Part shown: positions 13,808 through 21,711 of the stretch, in pieces | Layout: each line of letters starts with the position of its first letter | Numbering within the stretch: the stretch's first letter is position 1 | Source of the DNA: a virus | Length of the DNA stretch: 35,849 nt | Virus record (IMG/VR): IMGVR_UViG_3300048833_000178 | Coordinates: 1 to 35,849 of that record | Strand: one strand, 5' to 3' | Notes under the pieces: model-generated | The model's input: the letters and a program-made list of their open reading frames with translations, nothing else | Told to the model about the DNA's origin: nothing | Database searches by the model: none | Program-made: the position numbers and the translations under genes

Positions 13808-14818
13808 TCAGAGAGCGGTGTCGGCGGTGCGCTGGCAGACGTAGATCGGCTGCGCGGCGGTGAGGTTGTCGAGCACGGTGAACGGGTGCGCGACGGTGAT
13901 GAGCTCGCCGTTGTTCGCCACCGGGATGGCGCCGTCGAACTTGGTCTCCGACAGGACGATCTGCAGCTGAGCGAAGCCGGTGGACAGTGCCTCCTCGCTG
14001 GTGAGCGTGAGCACGATCGGCAGCGCGGTGTCGGCGATGAAGGCGTCACGGTAGGTGGCGACGTCGTACTCGACGACGATCTCGCCGGTGATCTCCCCGC
14101 CGCCGACGAGCTGCTGCTTCTTCAGGCCGGAGTTGCCGAAGTTGAAGCGCTCCTTGTTGATCTTCCGGTTCCCGCCGACCTTGAACGAGCGCACGTTCGT
14201 GACGGCGGTGCCGCCGGATGCGAGCGTCGTGGTCGTCGGCGCGGTGACGGAGCCGCCGACGGTGATCGCCGCGTGCCCGAAGTGGAACAGGTTCGGGGTG
14301 GTGACGTAGGACGGCGTGGCGTAGGACTGCGCCGTGGTCATGTCCCGGGCGTCCCAGGTAGTCCTCAGCGTTGCGAGCTCGTCCTCGAGGACGAACTCCC
14401 ACTCGTCGACCGTGCAGCCGAGGAAGGAGTACGGGTCGACGGTGCCGTCGGCCCGGACCAGGCCCTTCTGGATCGTGCGGCTCACGATCGTGGGCCCGGC
14501 GGCCAGCGTGTGGTTCTGCTGGTACGTCGAGCCGGACACCAGCGTCGAGGCGGACGTGCCGAAGATCGACTGCCAGAGCAGGCCCATCCCCTTGCTGATG
14601 CAGGGCACCGTGAACGAGCCGGCCGCCTGCTTGCGGGTCGTGACCCGGCGCCCGGAGCGAGGCAGGATCCCACCGACCCGCAGGCCCTCGCCCTGGACGC
14701 GGATCGGCTCGAAGCTGAAGTCCTCGTCGGTGAACTCGTAGAACCGCGTCGGCGCCACGTAGGTGCCGAACGTGGTCTCGTTGGCGAGTCCGATCGACAG
14801 GTCGGTCAGTGCAGCCAT
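13808..14818 (-). CDS. Major tail tube protein
   Basis: The 336-residue product begins LSIGLANETTFGTYVAPTRFYEF and continues with alternating strands rich in Thr, Gly and Val, including GSFTVPCISKGMGLLWQSIFG and a long FVLEDELATLRTTWDARD. This pattern and position, upstream of the chaperones and tape measure, are those of tail tube proteins. It would polymerise around the tape measure. A central insertion (about 185-235, TAPTTTTLASGGTAV) may be a surface domain. Confidence 0.85.
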   Translation of the reverse strand: MAALTDLSIGLANETTFGTYVAPTRFYEFTDEDFSFEPIRVQGEGLRVGGILPRSGRRVTTRKQAAGSFTVPCISKGMGLLWQSIFGTSASTLVSGSTYQQNHTLAAGPTIVSRTIQKGLVRADGTVDPYSFLGCTVDEWEFVLEDELATLRTTWDARDMTTAQSYATPSYVTTPNLFHFGHAAITVGGSVTAPTTTTLASGGTAVTNVRSFKVGGNRKINKERFNFGNSGLKKQQLVGGGEITGEIVVEYDVATYRDAFIADTALPIVLTLTSEEALSTGFAQLQIVLSETKFDGAIPVANNGELITVAHPFTVLDNLTAAQPIYVCQRTADTAL

Positions 14819-14821
14819 GGA

Positions 14822-15049
14822 TCAGCCCTCCGAGGGGGTGGTGTCGGTCTTGCGCTTGGTCCCGCTCTCGACGAGCGCGTAGTTGTCGGGCTGCTCGAGC
14901 AGGCGCTCGGCAGCCTCGGCCGAGACCTCGAACACCTCACCGGGCTCCAGGCAGCCGACCCCCTCGCCCTCGACGTCGCCCACGCGGGCGATCAGGGGCA
15001 GGTCGACCCGGCCGAGCGGGTTGGTGTTGCGCAGGCGGACGGTTGCCAT
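14822..15049 (-). CDS. Small head-tail region protein (75 aa)
   Basis: The product reads MATVRLRNTNPLGRVDLPLI, with RVGDVEGEGVGCLEPGEVFEV and SAEAAERLLEQPDNYALVE, a small beta fold with a terminal helix. Short proteins of this type, with the phrase 'E-A-A-E-x-L-L-x-Q-x-x-N-(W/Y)', regularly precede or follow the tail tube gene in actinobacterial phages. The role is unknown and probably structural or in assembly. ATG 15049, four bases before the tail tube start on the transcript. Confidence 0.72.
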   Translation of the reverse strand: MATVRLRNTNPLGRVDLPLIARVGDVEGEGVGCLEPGEVFEVSAEAAERLLEQPDNYALVESGTKRKTDTTPSEG

Positions 15050-15057
15050 GGGGGCTC

Positions 15058-15522
15058 CTAGACGAGTCGGGCGCGGGCTTCGATGACGGCGGTGACCTCG
15101 GACGTGCGGCCCATGGCGAGCTCGTCCTCGTCGGCGAACTCCACGAGCAGCGTGGAGACGATCCCGGCGTTGCTGCGCACCGTGCCGCCGACGGTGGGGT
15201 CGGTCTCGCGCAGGTAGGTCGCCAGGGCGTCGAGCAGGGCGTAGGCGCGTTCGGTGACGGTGCGCTGCGCCTCCCCGCCCCCGCCCCGGTAGGAGTGGGC
15301 GGTGACCGTGGCGCGCAGGGTCTCCTCGCGCTGGCGGGCGGTGCTCATCGGCCCGCGCTCCTGCTCGGTCTCCACGTCGAGGACCAGCAGCACGTCGTCG
15401 GCTTCGAGCTCGGCGTTGGAGACGGGGCCGTAGCAGACTTGGACGGTGCCGCCGTACAGGGTGGCTGCGGCAGCCACCAGGGCGGCCTTGAACGCCGGGG
15501 CGGCTGAGGCCAGGACGCTCAT
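15058..15522 (-). CDS. Tail terminator-like protein
   Basis: The 154-residue product has a helical N-terminus (VLASAAPAFKAALVAAAATLY), strands VQVCYGPVSNAELEADDVLLVLDV and ETLRATVTAHSYRGGG, a helix ERAYALLDALATYL and a C-terminal strand pair. This alpha/beta layout and the position between the connector and the tail tube gene fit the tail terminator family. ATG 15522 overlaps the stop of the connector gene (ATGA). Assignment rests on context more than on motifs. Confidence 0.65.
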   Translation of the reverse strand: MSVLASAAPAFKAALVAAAATLYGGTVQVCYGPVSNAELEADDVLLVLDVETEQERGPMSTARQREETLRATVTAHSYRGGGGEAQRTVTERAYALLDALATYLRETDPTVGGTVRSNAGIVSTLLVEFADEDELAMGRTSEVTAVIEARARLV

Positions 15523-16352
15523 GCGATCCCCGGCATCCGACGGCTCTGCGAGGCCGAGGCGAGTTCGATGACGCGGGTGGGCACGGCGAACCCGGACGGG
15601 GTCCAGGCGGTCGTGTCCGGCACGCCGCCGCCGACACCGGGGCGCGCGCCCTGCTGGCCGACGCGGTAGAGGAACGCGACCTCCTCGCGGGCGGCGAGGA
15701 TGATGTTCGGGTCGATGCTGGCCTGGCCGGTGGAGTAGGTCACGACCACGTTCCCGCGGCCGGTCGCGAAGGTCGACGGTGCGCGGGAGGACCCGGCGTA
15801 GACGATCCCGGCGCCCTTCTTGACGTGGTAGCCGCTGCCCTCGGTCAGCGTCACCCCGTCCACGACGACGGAGGCGACGGCCACGACGGCCTGGTCGAGC
15901 AGGACGCCGGACTTGCCGCCGTCGTGCTCCTCGACGACGGTGCGCGCCAGGACGGTGCCGACGATGTCCTCGATGACCAGGGTCGTCGCCGCGATGTAGA
16001 GGCGCAGCTCGTCGTCGGCGACGTTGGCCGTGCGGTTCAGCGCGGCGCGGGCGTCGGCGAGGCTGATGATCAGTCGCGGGTCGGCCGGCCACACGTCGAC
16101 GGTGTCCGACCACGGCAGGGCACCGCTGTTCGCGCCGGACCCGGTGAAGGTGAAGCGGTGACGTCCCGCCTGCGTGGTCGACAGTGCGCCGAGGTAGGAG
16201 CCGATGGCCGGGTTGGTGACGGTGGCAGCGGTCGTGGTGCCGTCGGGCCGGGTGACGGTGCACGCGCACGAGCCAAGGTTCGCGGCGGCGCCGGCGGAGT
16301 CGACGACGGCGAGGGCGACGCTGGCGGTCTGGCCGAGCTCGAACGTCGTCAC
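15519..16352 (-). CDS. Head-tail connector with N-terminal Ig-like domain
   Basis: The 277-residue product has a beta N-terminal part (about 1-90, TTFELGQTASVALAV and RHRFTFTGSGANSG), then a helical connector-like part (LISLADARAALNRTANVADDELRLYIAATTLVIEDIVG) typical of gp6-type head-tail connector proteins, and a strand-rich C-terminus. The fusion of a BppU-like/Ig domain to a connector domain is uncommon. Start is GTG 16352 with AGGAGG eight bases upstream; it overlaps the upstream stop (GTGA). Confidence 0.7.
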   Translation of the reverse strand: MTTFELGQTASVALAVVDSAGAAANLGSCACTVTRPDGTTTAATVTNPAIGSYLGALSTTQAGRHRFTFTGSGANSGALPWSDTVDVWPADPRLIISLADARAALNRTANVADDELRLYIAATTLVIEDIVGTVLARTVVEEHDGGKSGVLLDQAVVAVASVVVDGVTLTEGSGYHVKKGAGIVYAGSSRAPSTFATGRGNVVVTYSTGQASIDPNIILAAREEVAFLYRVGQQGARPGVGGGVPDTTAWTPSGFAVPTRVIELASASQSRRMPGIA

Positions 16353-16564
16353 GTCGGTCCTCCTGACGCTCGTGGCCCGGTGACGGTGCCGAGGGTGGCT
16401 CGGGATGCTGGCGTGGTCGCACCGCTGCGGACGGCGGGACCGGCGATGAGGGCGCCGCGTGCGCGGCCGTACTCGAGGACCGCCGGCGGCCCGTCGTCGA
16501 AGAACCCGTCCCACGTCCGGGCCGAGTCCCACGGCTGCGCGTTGTCCCACGTCAGCACGGCCAC
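16349..16564 (-). CDS. Small hypothetical protein (71 aa)
   Basis: The product begins AVLTWDNAQPWDSARTWDGFFDDGPPAVLEY, with a repeated W-D-x-A-x-x-W-D pattern, and ends in a flexible Thr/Pro/Gly tail. GTG 16564 has GGAGGG upstream. Its stop overlaps the next start (GTGA). Short Trp-Asp proteins like this occur beside connector genes in phages and may be minor tail or decoration components; no function is assigned. Confidence 0.65.
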   Translation of the reverse strand: MAVLTWDNAQPWDSARTWDGFFDDGPPAVLEYGRARGALIAGPAVRSGATTPASRATLGTVTGPRASGGPT

Positions 16565-16568
16565 GGCG

Positions 16569-16823
16569 TCACCCTCCGAGGATGTGCGGCCCGAACCACG
16601 CGAGCAGCCCGTAGAGCACGGCGGCGAACGCGGCTGCCCCTCCGACGCGGACGGCGCGGTTGGTGGAGTGCATCCCGATCCAGGAGCGGGTGCGCTCGGA
16701 GAGGGTGTCGCCTTCGACGCCGTTGGTCAGGGAGCGGCCTTCGAGCGCGGCGAACCCGGCGATGACGGCGAGCAGGTAGGCGGGCCACGCCCACCAGGGC
16801 AGGCCGGTGCGCTGTCCGGTCAT
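16569..16823 (-). CDS. Small membrane protein with two membrane segments
   Basis: The 84-residue product has hydrophobic segments at about 10-27 (WWAWPAYLLAVIAGFAAL) and 60-82 (VGGAAAFAAVLYGLLAWFG), with a polar loop of some 30 residues. The ATG overlaps the stop of the upstream gene (ATGA). A membrane protein between fibre and connector genes is unexpected; it could be a second holin or an injection-related protein, but nothing in the sequence decides this. Confidence 0.7.
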   Translation of the reverse strand: MTGQRTGLPWWAWPAYLLAVIAGFAALEGRSLTNGVEGDTLSERTRSWIGMHSTNRAVRVGGAAAFAAVLYGLLAWFGPHILGG

Positions 16824-17224
16824 CGCAGCACCCCGGCGCCGTAGAGCGCGGCGGCGTTGATCTCGTTGACGCGGGCGTTGATCCACATGATGTGCTCGTC
16901 GCACTCGGGGTCGCGGATGCCGGAGTCGCGGTAGTCGAGCACGGCGGTCTGGACGGGTGAGAGCACCTCGGGGAACGAGGGGGTGCCGGGTGCGCCGAAG
17001 CGGTAGTCGAGCAGGATCGCGCGGGCGGCGGCGAGGGCGTCGCGGTGGGCGTGGACGGCGGCGAACTCCAATGACCGCGCATCGTCGGCGTCCATAGCCG
17101 CGAGTTCCTCGGCGGTCGCGTCTCGCACGAACGCGAGCGGGCGGCCAGCCCACAGCCCCGAGCGGTCCAGCCGCTCGAAGACGCCCTCGTCATCCTGGCG
17201 CTCGTAGTATCCGGTCACGCTCAT
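16820..17224 (-). CDS. Hypothetical tail-associated protein (134 aa)
   Basis: The product starts MSVTGYYERQDDEGVFERLD and contains a helical middle (SLEFAAVHAHRDALAAARAIL) and a C-terminus with DECDEHIMWINARVNEINAAALYG. ATG 17224 is preferred over GTG 17227 because it forms an ATGA overlap with the fibre gene stop. It lies immediately after the fibre gene on the transcript, where chaperones of fibre assembly are often found; that role is a guess. Confidence 0.65.
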   Translation of the reverse strand: MSVTGYYERQDDEGVFERLDRSGLWAGRPLAFVRDATAEELAAMDADDARSLEFAAVHAHRDALAAARAILLDYRFGAPGTPSFPEVLSPVQTAVLDYRDSGIRDPECDEHIMWINARVNEINAAALYGAGVLR

Positions 17225-18663
17225 CACGCCCGCCCGATCGCCAGGTAGGGGACCGCGGCGGCGGTCACGCTGGCGAAGGTGCAGCCGGACGACGACGGCA
17301 GCGCACCCGTGAACCCAGACGTCTGCTCGTGTGGCGAAGCGAACGGCATGGCCGGGACGGAAGGCGCAGTCGCCAGGGGTGGGAGCAGGTATCCGCCGAC
17401 GAGGACGGGAGCCGTGGCGACCTGCGGCACGATGCAGATCCAGTACGGGTCGGTCCGCGCCGTGAACGAGTACGAACCTGAGCGGTACTTCAGTCCCGTG
17501 CCCGATGAGGTTGCGACCGTGCCCAGGTCGGAGAGCAGTGCGTCCGGGTAGGGCGCCCCCGCGTAGGCCACGTCGTAGACCCCGATGCGAACAACGGACC
17601 CTGCGGCGCCAACAGTGTTCACCCGGATCGCGACGTTGCTCATCGTGAACGACTTGGCGACGTAGACCGGGATGAAGTACGCGGTGTCCTTCGTCCCTGA
17701 GGTCGACGAACCGTACATGTTCGGCAGGGCGTACTCGCCGGACGCTGCGGGGGCTGCGTACAGACCGGGAACGAGCACCTGGATCTGGTCAGTCGCTGGC
17801 TCCGTCGCAGCGACACCCGGACCCACGAAGTCCAGCCGCGTCGCCGCGCTCGTCAGCGACGTGCCCTCGTCGCGCACGTCCAGCGCGCCACCAGCAGCAG
17901 CCGCTGCCCACTTCACACCCGACGCCGCAGCCGAATCCGCCGTGAGCACCTGGCCGTCCGTGCCGACGCCGAGGCGCGCCACAGTGTCCGCCGCCGTACC
18001 GACGAGCAGGTCACCCTTCGCGTCCACCAGCGTCGGCAGGACCGCTGAGGTCGCCACCGTGATCGTGTCCGCGCCGTCGTTCGGCGTCACCGTCATGCCG
18101 GTGCCAGCGACCAGCGCCGACCCGAGCGCGTCGCGGGCGCGCTCGTCCACGTCCGAGGTCGACAGCAGCGCCGCCGACCCCAGGCCCAGGTTCGTCCGCG
18201 CCGCCGCCGCGTCCGTCACGCCCGACAGGTCATCGACCAGAGCCGCAGCCGTACCAGCCGGGTCGTAAACACCCGAGTGCGTGTGGTCGCCAGCGGCCAC
18301 CGTGCCCGCCGTCGTACCCACGTCGAGGGTCGCCGCGTCACCCAGGTCGGTGACGTCCGCTGCGACGTGGGAGTGCGACGACGACGCCTTGCCCGCGAGG
18401 GCGGTGTCCAGGCCGGTCACGTCGGAGGTCGCGTGCGAGTGGACGGTGGCTGCCTTGCCGGACAGCGCCGTGTCGACGCCATCGAGGCGGGCCACGACCG
18501 TGGCCGAGGCACCGGAGGGGTTGACGCCGAGCTCCGTGGCGATGGCCTCGATCTCGTCCGCCTGGCCGTCGATGACCTCGGAGCCCTTGAACCCCGTCGC
18601 GTCCATCTGCGTGGACCCCGACGGGCGAGGCAGCGACGGGATGCCGCCGGGGTAGGTCGCCAC
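17224..18663 (-). CDS. Tail fibre-like protein
   Basis: The 479-residue product has an N-terminal region with SHATSDVTGLDTALAGK, SHSHVAADVTDLGDAA and GDHTHSGVYDP, the histidine/threonine-rich shaft repeats found in phage fibres. A segment AKGDLLVGTAADTVARLGVG typical of fibre knobs follows, then a beta-rich C-terminal domain (about 305-479) likely to bind the host surface. It lies in the head-connector region, away from the tail tip genes. GTG start, four bases after the upstream stop. Confidence 0.8.
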   Translation of the reverse strand: MATYPGGIPSLPRPSGSTQMDATGFKGSEVIDGQADEIEAIATELGVNPSGASATVVARLDGVDTALSGKAATVHSHATSDVTGLDTALAGKASSSHSHVAADVTDLGDAATLDVGTTAGTVAAGDHTHSGVYDPAGTAAALVDDLSGVTDAAAARTNLGLGSAALLSTSDVDERARDALGSALVAGTGMTVTPNDGADTITVATSAVLPTLVDAKGDLLVGTAADTVARLGVGTDGQVLTADSAAASGVKWAAAAAGGALDVRDEGTSLTSAATRLDFVGPGVAATEPATDQIQVLVPGLYAAPAASGEYALPNMYGSSTSGTKDTAYFIPVYVAKSFTMSNVAIRVNTVGAAGSVVRIGVYDVAYAGAPYPDALLSDLGTVATSSGTGLKYRSGSYSFTARTDPYWICIVPQVATAPVLVGGYLLPPLATAPSVPAMPFASPHEQTSGFTGALPSSSGCTFASVTAAAVPYLAIGRA

Positions 18664-18665
18664 GG

Positions 18666-18911
18666 TCAGCCCTGCGCGGTGTCTCGGCTCGCCGAACGCC
18701 GGCCACGCGGCGCAGCGGGCTGCGCTGCCGACCTGGCGACCGCGGCCTCGCGGTGGCCGAGACGCTCGAGCTCCCTGTCTACGTCTGCCACGCGGTCGGA
18801 TCGGCCGAAGGTGACGTAGCCCTGGCGCTCGACGAGCAGGGCGCGGAGGTAGTCCTCGCGCTTCTCCTCCTCGGTGCGGCCGGGGGTCTCGGTGCGCTGG
18901 TCGCCGATCAT
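18666..18911 (-). CDS. Small helical protein (81 aa)
   Basis: The product has EEEKREDYLRALLVERQGYVTFGRSDRVADVDRELERLG, a charged helical pair typical of small capsid- or connector-associated proteins, then a basic Ala/Pro/Arg tail. AGGAG lies upstream of the ATG. It sits between the capsid/HNH genes and the fibre gene. No function recognised. Confidence 0.65.
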   Translation of the reverse strand: MIGDQRTETPGRTEEEKREDYLRALLVERQGYVTFGRSDRVADVDRELERLGHREAAVARSAAQPAAPRGRRSASRDTAQG

Positions 18912-18927
18912 CGGGCGACTCCTCTCG

Positions 18928-19455
18928 CTACTTGGGTGGGTCGATGTAGTCGGCCGCCGCGCGCAACCGCTGTGGGTCGTCGTTGAAGCGGCCGATCAGA
19001 AGGTTGTGCTCGCCGCACAGGAGCCCGCGCACACGGCCCGTCGCATGGCAATGGTCAACGTGCAGATAGGTGCGGTACTTCGCCGACTGGGTCGCCGGCG
19101 TCGCGTCGCATAGGGCGCACGTCCCACCTTGAGCCGCAAGTAGGGCCTCGTAGTCGTCGATGGATATGCCGTACTTGCGCATCAAGTGGCCCGCGCGCTC
19201 GCGGCCGGAAGCCCGGCGCTCCGCGGCCTTGCACTCGGCGGAGCAGAACTTCGACGGCCGCCGAGTCTTGGGGCGGTACGACTCCCCACACCACACGCAC
19301 GGGCGTGGGGAGTCGTCCGCTCCGGTCATCGGTGTGTAGCGAGAGCGATGCCACTCCCGGTAGCAGGTCTTGCACCAGGACTGAGGCTTGCCGTTCTTCA
19401 GGTAGAAGTCCGACTCGTCCCTGACTTGCTCGCACTTGCGACACACCATCGTCAT
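18928..19455 (-). CDS. Endonuclease VII-like HNH nuclease inserted after the capsid gene
   Basis: The 175-residue product has three cysteine-paired zinc sites (C5/C8-C28/C31, C53/C56-C71/C75, C113/C116-C147/H150) and the beta-beta-alpha-metal motif LHVDHCHATGRVRGLLCGEHN (H132, D134, H135, H137, N151) of the recombination endonuclease VII family. The family includes DNA nickers that behave as free-standing homing enzymes. It interrupts the capsid-to-connector gene series and has its own upstream hairpin. ATG 19455 has GGAG inside that hairpin. Confidence 0.88.
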   Translation of the reverse strand: MTMVCRKCEQVRDESDFYLKNGKPQSWCKTCYREWHRSRYTPMTGADDSPRPCVWCGESYRPKTRRPSKFCSAECKAAERRASGRERAGHLMRKYGISIDDYEALLAAQGGTCALCDATPATQSAKYRTYLHVDHCHATGRVRGLLCGEHNLLIGRFNDDPQRLRAAADYIDPPK

Positions 19456-19483
19456 GGCTCCAGACTACTAGAATACTGGAACC
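19456..19483 (-). promoter_or_regulatory. Imperfect hairpin covering the ribosome-binding site of the HNH gene
   Basis: On the leftward transcript GGTTCCAG (19476-19483) can pair with CTGGAGCC (19456-19463), with one G-U pair. The GGAG ribosome-binding site lies in the 3' arm, next to the ATG. TAGTCT inside the loop ends six bases before the ATG and could be a -10 box for a leaderless transcript. Confidence 0.55.
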
Positions 19484-19495
19484 GTTGCTAGAAGG

Positions 19496-20893
19496 TCAGA
19501 ACGCAGGCGACACGAGGCCGGTGCCGTTGACCTTCTGCGCGTGCGTCACGCGGGTGAAGCAGTACGCGAAGTAGGCGTAGACCACGAGGTTCACGCCGAG
19601 GTTCTTCGCCGCCGGCTGCTCCGCGCGGATCAGCGTCGGGGCCGAGGGGTCCTCCCACAGGTGCGACTCCACCTGGGAGAGGAAGTAGATCTCGTCCTCG
19701 TTGGTGCCCGCGCCGAGGTTCGTGGCGATGTTGTTGTCCACGATCACGGGCACGCCCGACGGCAGGACGCCGCGGAAGCCCGCGCCGTAGCGCTCGGCGT
19801 AGTTGGTGCCCGCCGTGTTCACGAGCGCACCGGGCTGCCCGAACAGCGGCCAGGTGGACGTGAGCTGGGACTGGAGCCAGTACCAGCGACGGCTGTGCAT
19901 CACGGCGATCGTGTCGCCGGGGTGCGCGTTGAGCATCGCCGCCTCGACGGCGGCCGGACCGGCCAGCAGCTTCGGGTAGAGCTCGGCCGCGGTCGGCGAC
20001 GCGTCGGTGTAGGCGATCGCGGTGGCCACGTTGGTGAGGCCGGTGCTCGCCCGGTTGAGGATCAGCGAGTCGAGGTTGGCCCGCTGCGCCGACATCAGGT
20101 CCTCGATGACGGTGTCCTCGACGCCGACGCCCCGCTCGGACGCCTGACGGGAAACCGTCTGCGAACCGGCCGACGTCAGGATCGGGACGGTGACGAGGGT
20201 GTCGTCGGCGTCGGTCTCGGACACTGCCGAGTTCTCCGAGGTCTGCTCGGCCGCGGAGGTCCCCGTGGTGAGCTTCCCGAGGTAGGCGGTCATGCCGGTC
20301 TCGGGGAGGTCGTGGGATCGCATGGCGTCCGCGAGCGGGCGGTCCGCGCGGGGGAGCCCGGCGAAGGAGTCCGTGAGGTACGACGGCACGACCAGGCCGG
20401 TGAAGGCGCCGGAGCCGACGGCGCGCTCGATGCGGTCGAAGGCGTCCGCGCCGCGCTCGACGCGCTCCTCGTCCATGTGGCGCATCAGGCGCTGACTGGC
20501 CTGCACGTCGCCCATGAAGGCCCGGGCCACGTCGGAGGCGAAGCCGACGCCGCGGGGGTCGAGGTCGGGGCGGTAGGTGCGCTCCTCGGCGCCGACGCGC
20601 GCCGGGGCGCGCTCGGAGCCGGCCGGGGCGGTCTCGGTCTCGGTGACCTGGGAGGCGCGCTCGGCGGCGGCCTCATCGGCGGCGAGGTCGGCGCGCAGCG
20701 ACGCGATGTCCGCGTCGGCGGCGTCGATGCTGGAGTCGAGGCGGCCGACGGTGGCGCGGGCCTCGGTGATGGCGTTGTCGTCCCGCTCCTCGGCGGAGAG
20801 GACGTCGCGCAGGGCGGCGCTGGCCGCGTTGCGCTCGGCGACGAGAGCGGCGCGGGCCGCCTCACGCTTCGCGATGAGCTGCTTGAGGGTCAC
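19496..20893 (-). CDS. Major capsid protein, HK97 fold
   Basis: The 465-residue product has an N-terminal coiled-coil delta/scaffold region (about 1-90, KREAARAALVAERNAASAAL, SLRADLAADEAAAERAS) that the adjacent protease would remove. The HK97-type shell domain follows, with GLVVPSYLTDSF, TVPILTSAGSQTVSRQASERG, AMLNAHPGDTIAVMHSRRWYWLQ and GVPVIVDNNIAT. GTG 20893 is chosen because GGAAAGGGG lies seven bases upstream. The 131 bp between it and the protease stop carries no gene I can support. Confidence 0.93.
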   Translation of the reverse strand: MTLKQLIAKREAARAALVAERNAASAALRDVLSAEERDDNAITEARATVGRLDSSIDAADADIASLRADLAADEAAAERASQVTETETAPAGSERAPARVGAEERTYRPDLDPRGVGFASDVARAFMGDVQASQRLMRHMDEERVERGADAFDRIERAVGSGAFTGLVVPSYLTDSFAGLPRADRPLADAMRSHDLPETGMTAYLGKLTTGTSAAEQTSENSAVSETDADDTLVTVPILTSAGSQTVSRQASERGVGVEDTVIEDLMSAQRANLDSLILNRASTGLTNVATAIAYTDASPTAAELYPKLLAGPAAVEAAMLNAHPGDTIAVMHSRRWYWLQSQLTSTWPLFGQPGALVNTAGTNYAERYGAGFRGVLPSGVPVIVDNNIATNLGAGTNEDEIYFLSQVESHLWEDPSAPTLIRAEQPAAKNLGVNLVVYAYFAYCFTRVTHAQKVNGTGLVSPAF

Positions 20894-21024
20894 GGTGACC
20901 CCTTTCCGGCGTGACGGAGCCACACCTGTCGAAGGTGGGTGGTGCTGGGGGTGGTGCTCACCTGCGACTGGCGGTGCTCCTGGCCGGGGCGGCGGGGAGC
21001 CCTTGCGGGTCGGGGGGGTCGTGC

Positions 21025-21711
21025 CTAGCGGCGCGGCTGCGTGAACTCGTCGTCGACGACGAGCCGCGACCGGGCCACGGTCAGGGGGGCCGCGTTCTCG
21101 CGCAGGCCAGAGGTGGCGGCGGGGTTCGCGCCGAAGTTGCACGCGGACACGTCGCCGCCGTCGAGGTCGGTCTCCCCGATGTGGTACTCGGTCCAGTCCG
21201 GGGACCAGGAGCCGCGCACGATGCGGAACTTGAACGACGCCTCGACGAGGTCTCCGCGCTCGAGGGCGTAGAGCATGTCCATGACGTCGGCGCGGCGGGG
21301 GTCCACGAACGCCTCGTAACGCAGGCCGGTCTCGTCCTCGGCCAGGTCGAGCGTGCCGTTCGTGGTGCGCGCCATCGACGCGCCACCGCCGCGGCCATGG
21401 TTGAGGGCGAACTCCACGGTGGGGCTCGCGGCCAGGGTCTTGCCGAACGCACCGGAGACGACCTGCTCGGTGTAGGGGCCGAACATGTCGTACATCTCGT
21501 AGGGCGTGTCGGTGACCGAGGCGTGGCCGGTGACGCGGACGACGGTCAGGCCGTTGCGCTCCTCCGGCTCGATGCTCCGGGCCTCGACGCGGCAGCGGGC
21601 CGAGGTGGCGTAGCCGCGCGGGAAGTCCTCCCCGGCGCGGCGCTCCGAGGGCCGCGACGCCAGTGCGGGGTAACCCGCCTGGCGCTTGGCCGCGACGTCG
21701 CGAAGGTTCAT
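21025..21711 (-). CDS. Prohead maturation protease (HK97/U35 type)
   Basis: The 228-residue product cleaves the capsid delta domain during maturation. It shows the family's layout: VVRVTGHASVTDTPYEMYDMFGPYTEQVV, catalytic-type histidine in FALNHGRG, EDETGLRYEAFVDPRRADV and a serine in LVEASFKFR. ATG 21711 overlaps the portal stop (ATGA). It follows portal and precedes capsid, the standard order. Confidence 0.92.
   Translation of the reverse strand: MNLRDVAAKRQAGYPALASRPSERRAGEDFPRGYATSARCRVEARSIEPEERNGLTVVRVTGHASVTDTPYEMYDMFGPYTEQVVSGAFGKTLAASPTVEFALNHGRGGGASMARTTNGTLDLAEDETGLRYEAFVDPRRADVMDMLYALERGDLVEASFKFRIVRGSWSPDWTEYHIGETDLDGGDVSACNFGANPAATSGLRENAAPLTVARSRLVVDDEFTQPRR

Noticed and set aside
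13487-15061. 524-residue rightward frame
   Set aside because: It is antisense to the tail tube and neighbouring genes, with no domain and no ribosome-binding site.
17279-18268. Rightward frames opposite the fibre gene
   Set aside because: They are Ser/Ala/Val-rich shadows; the leftward frame shows fibre shaft motifs.
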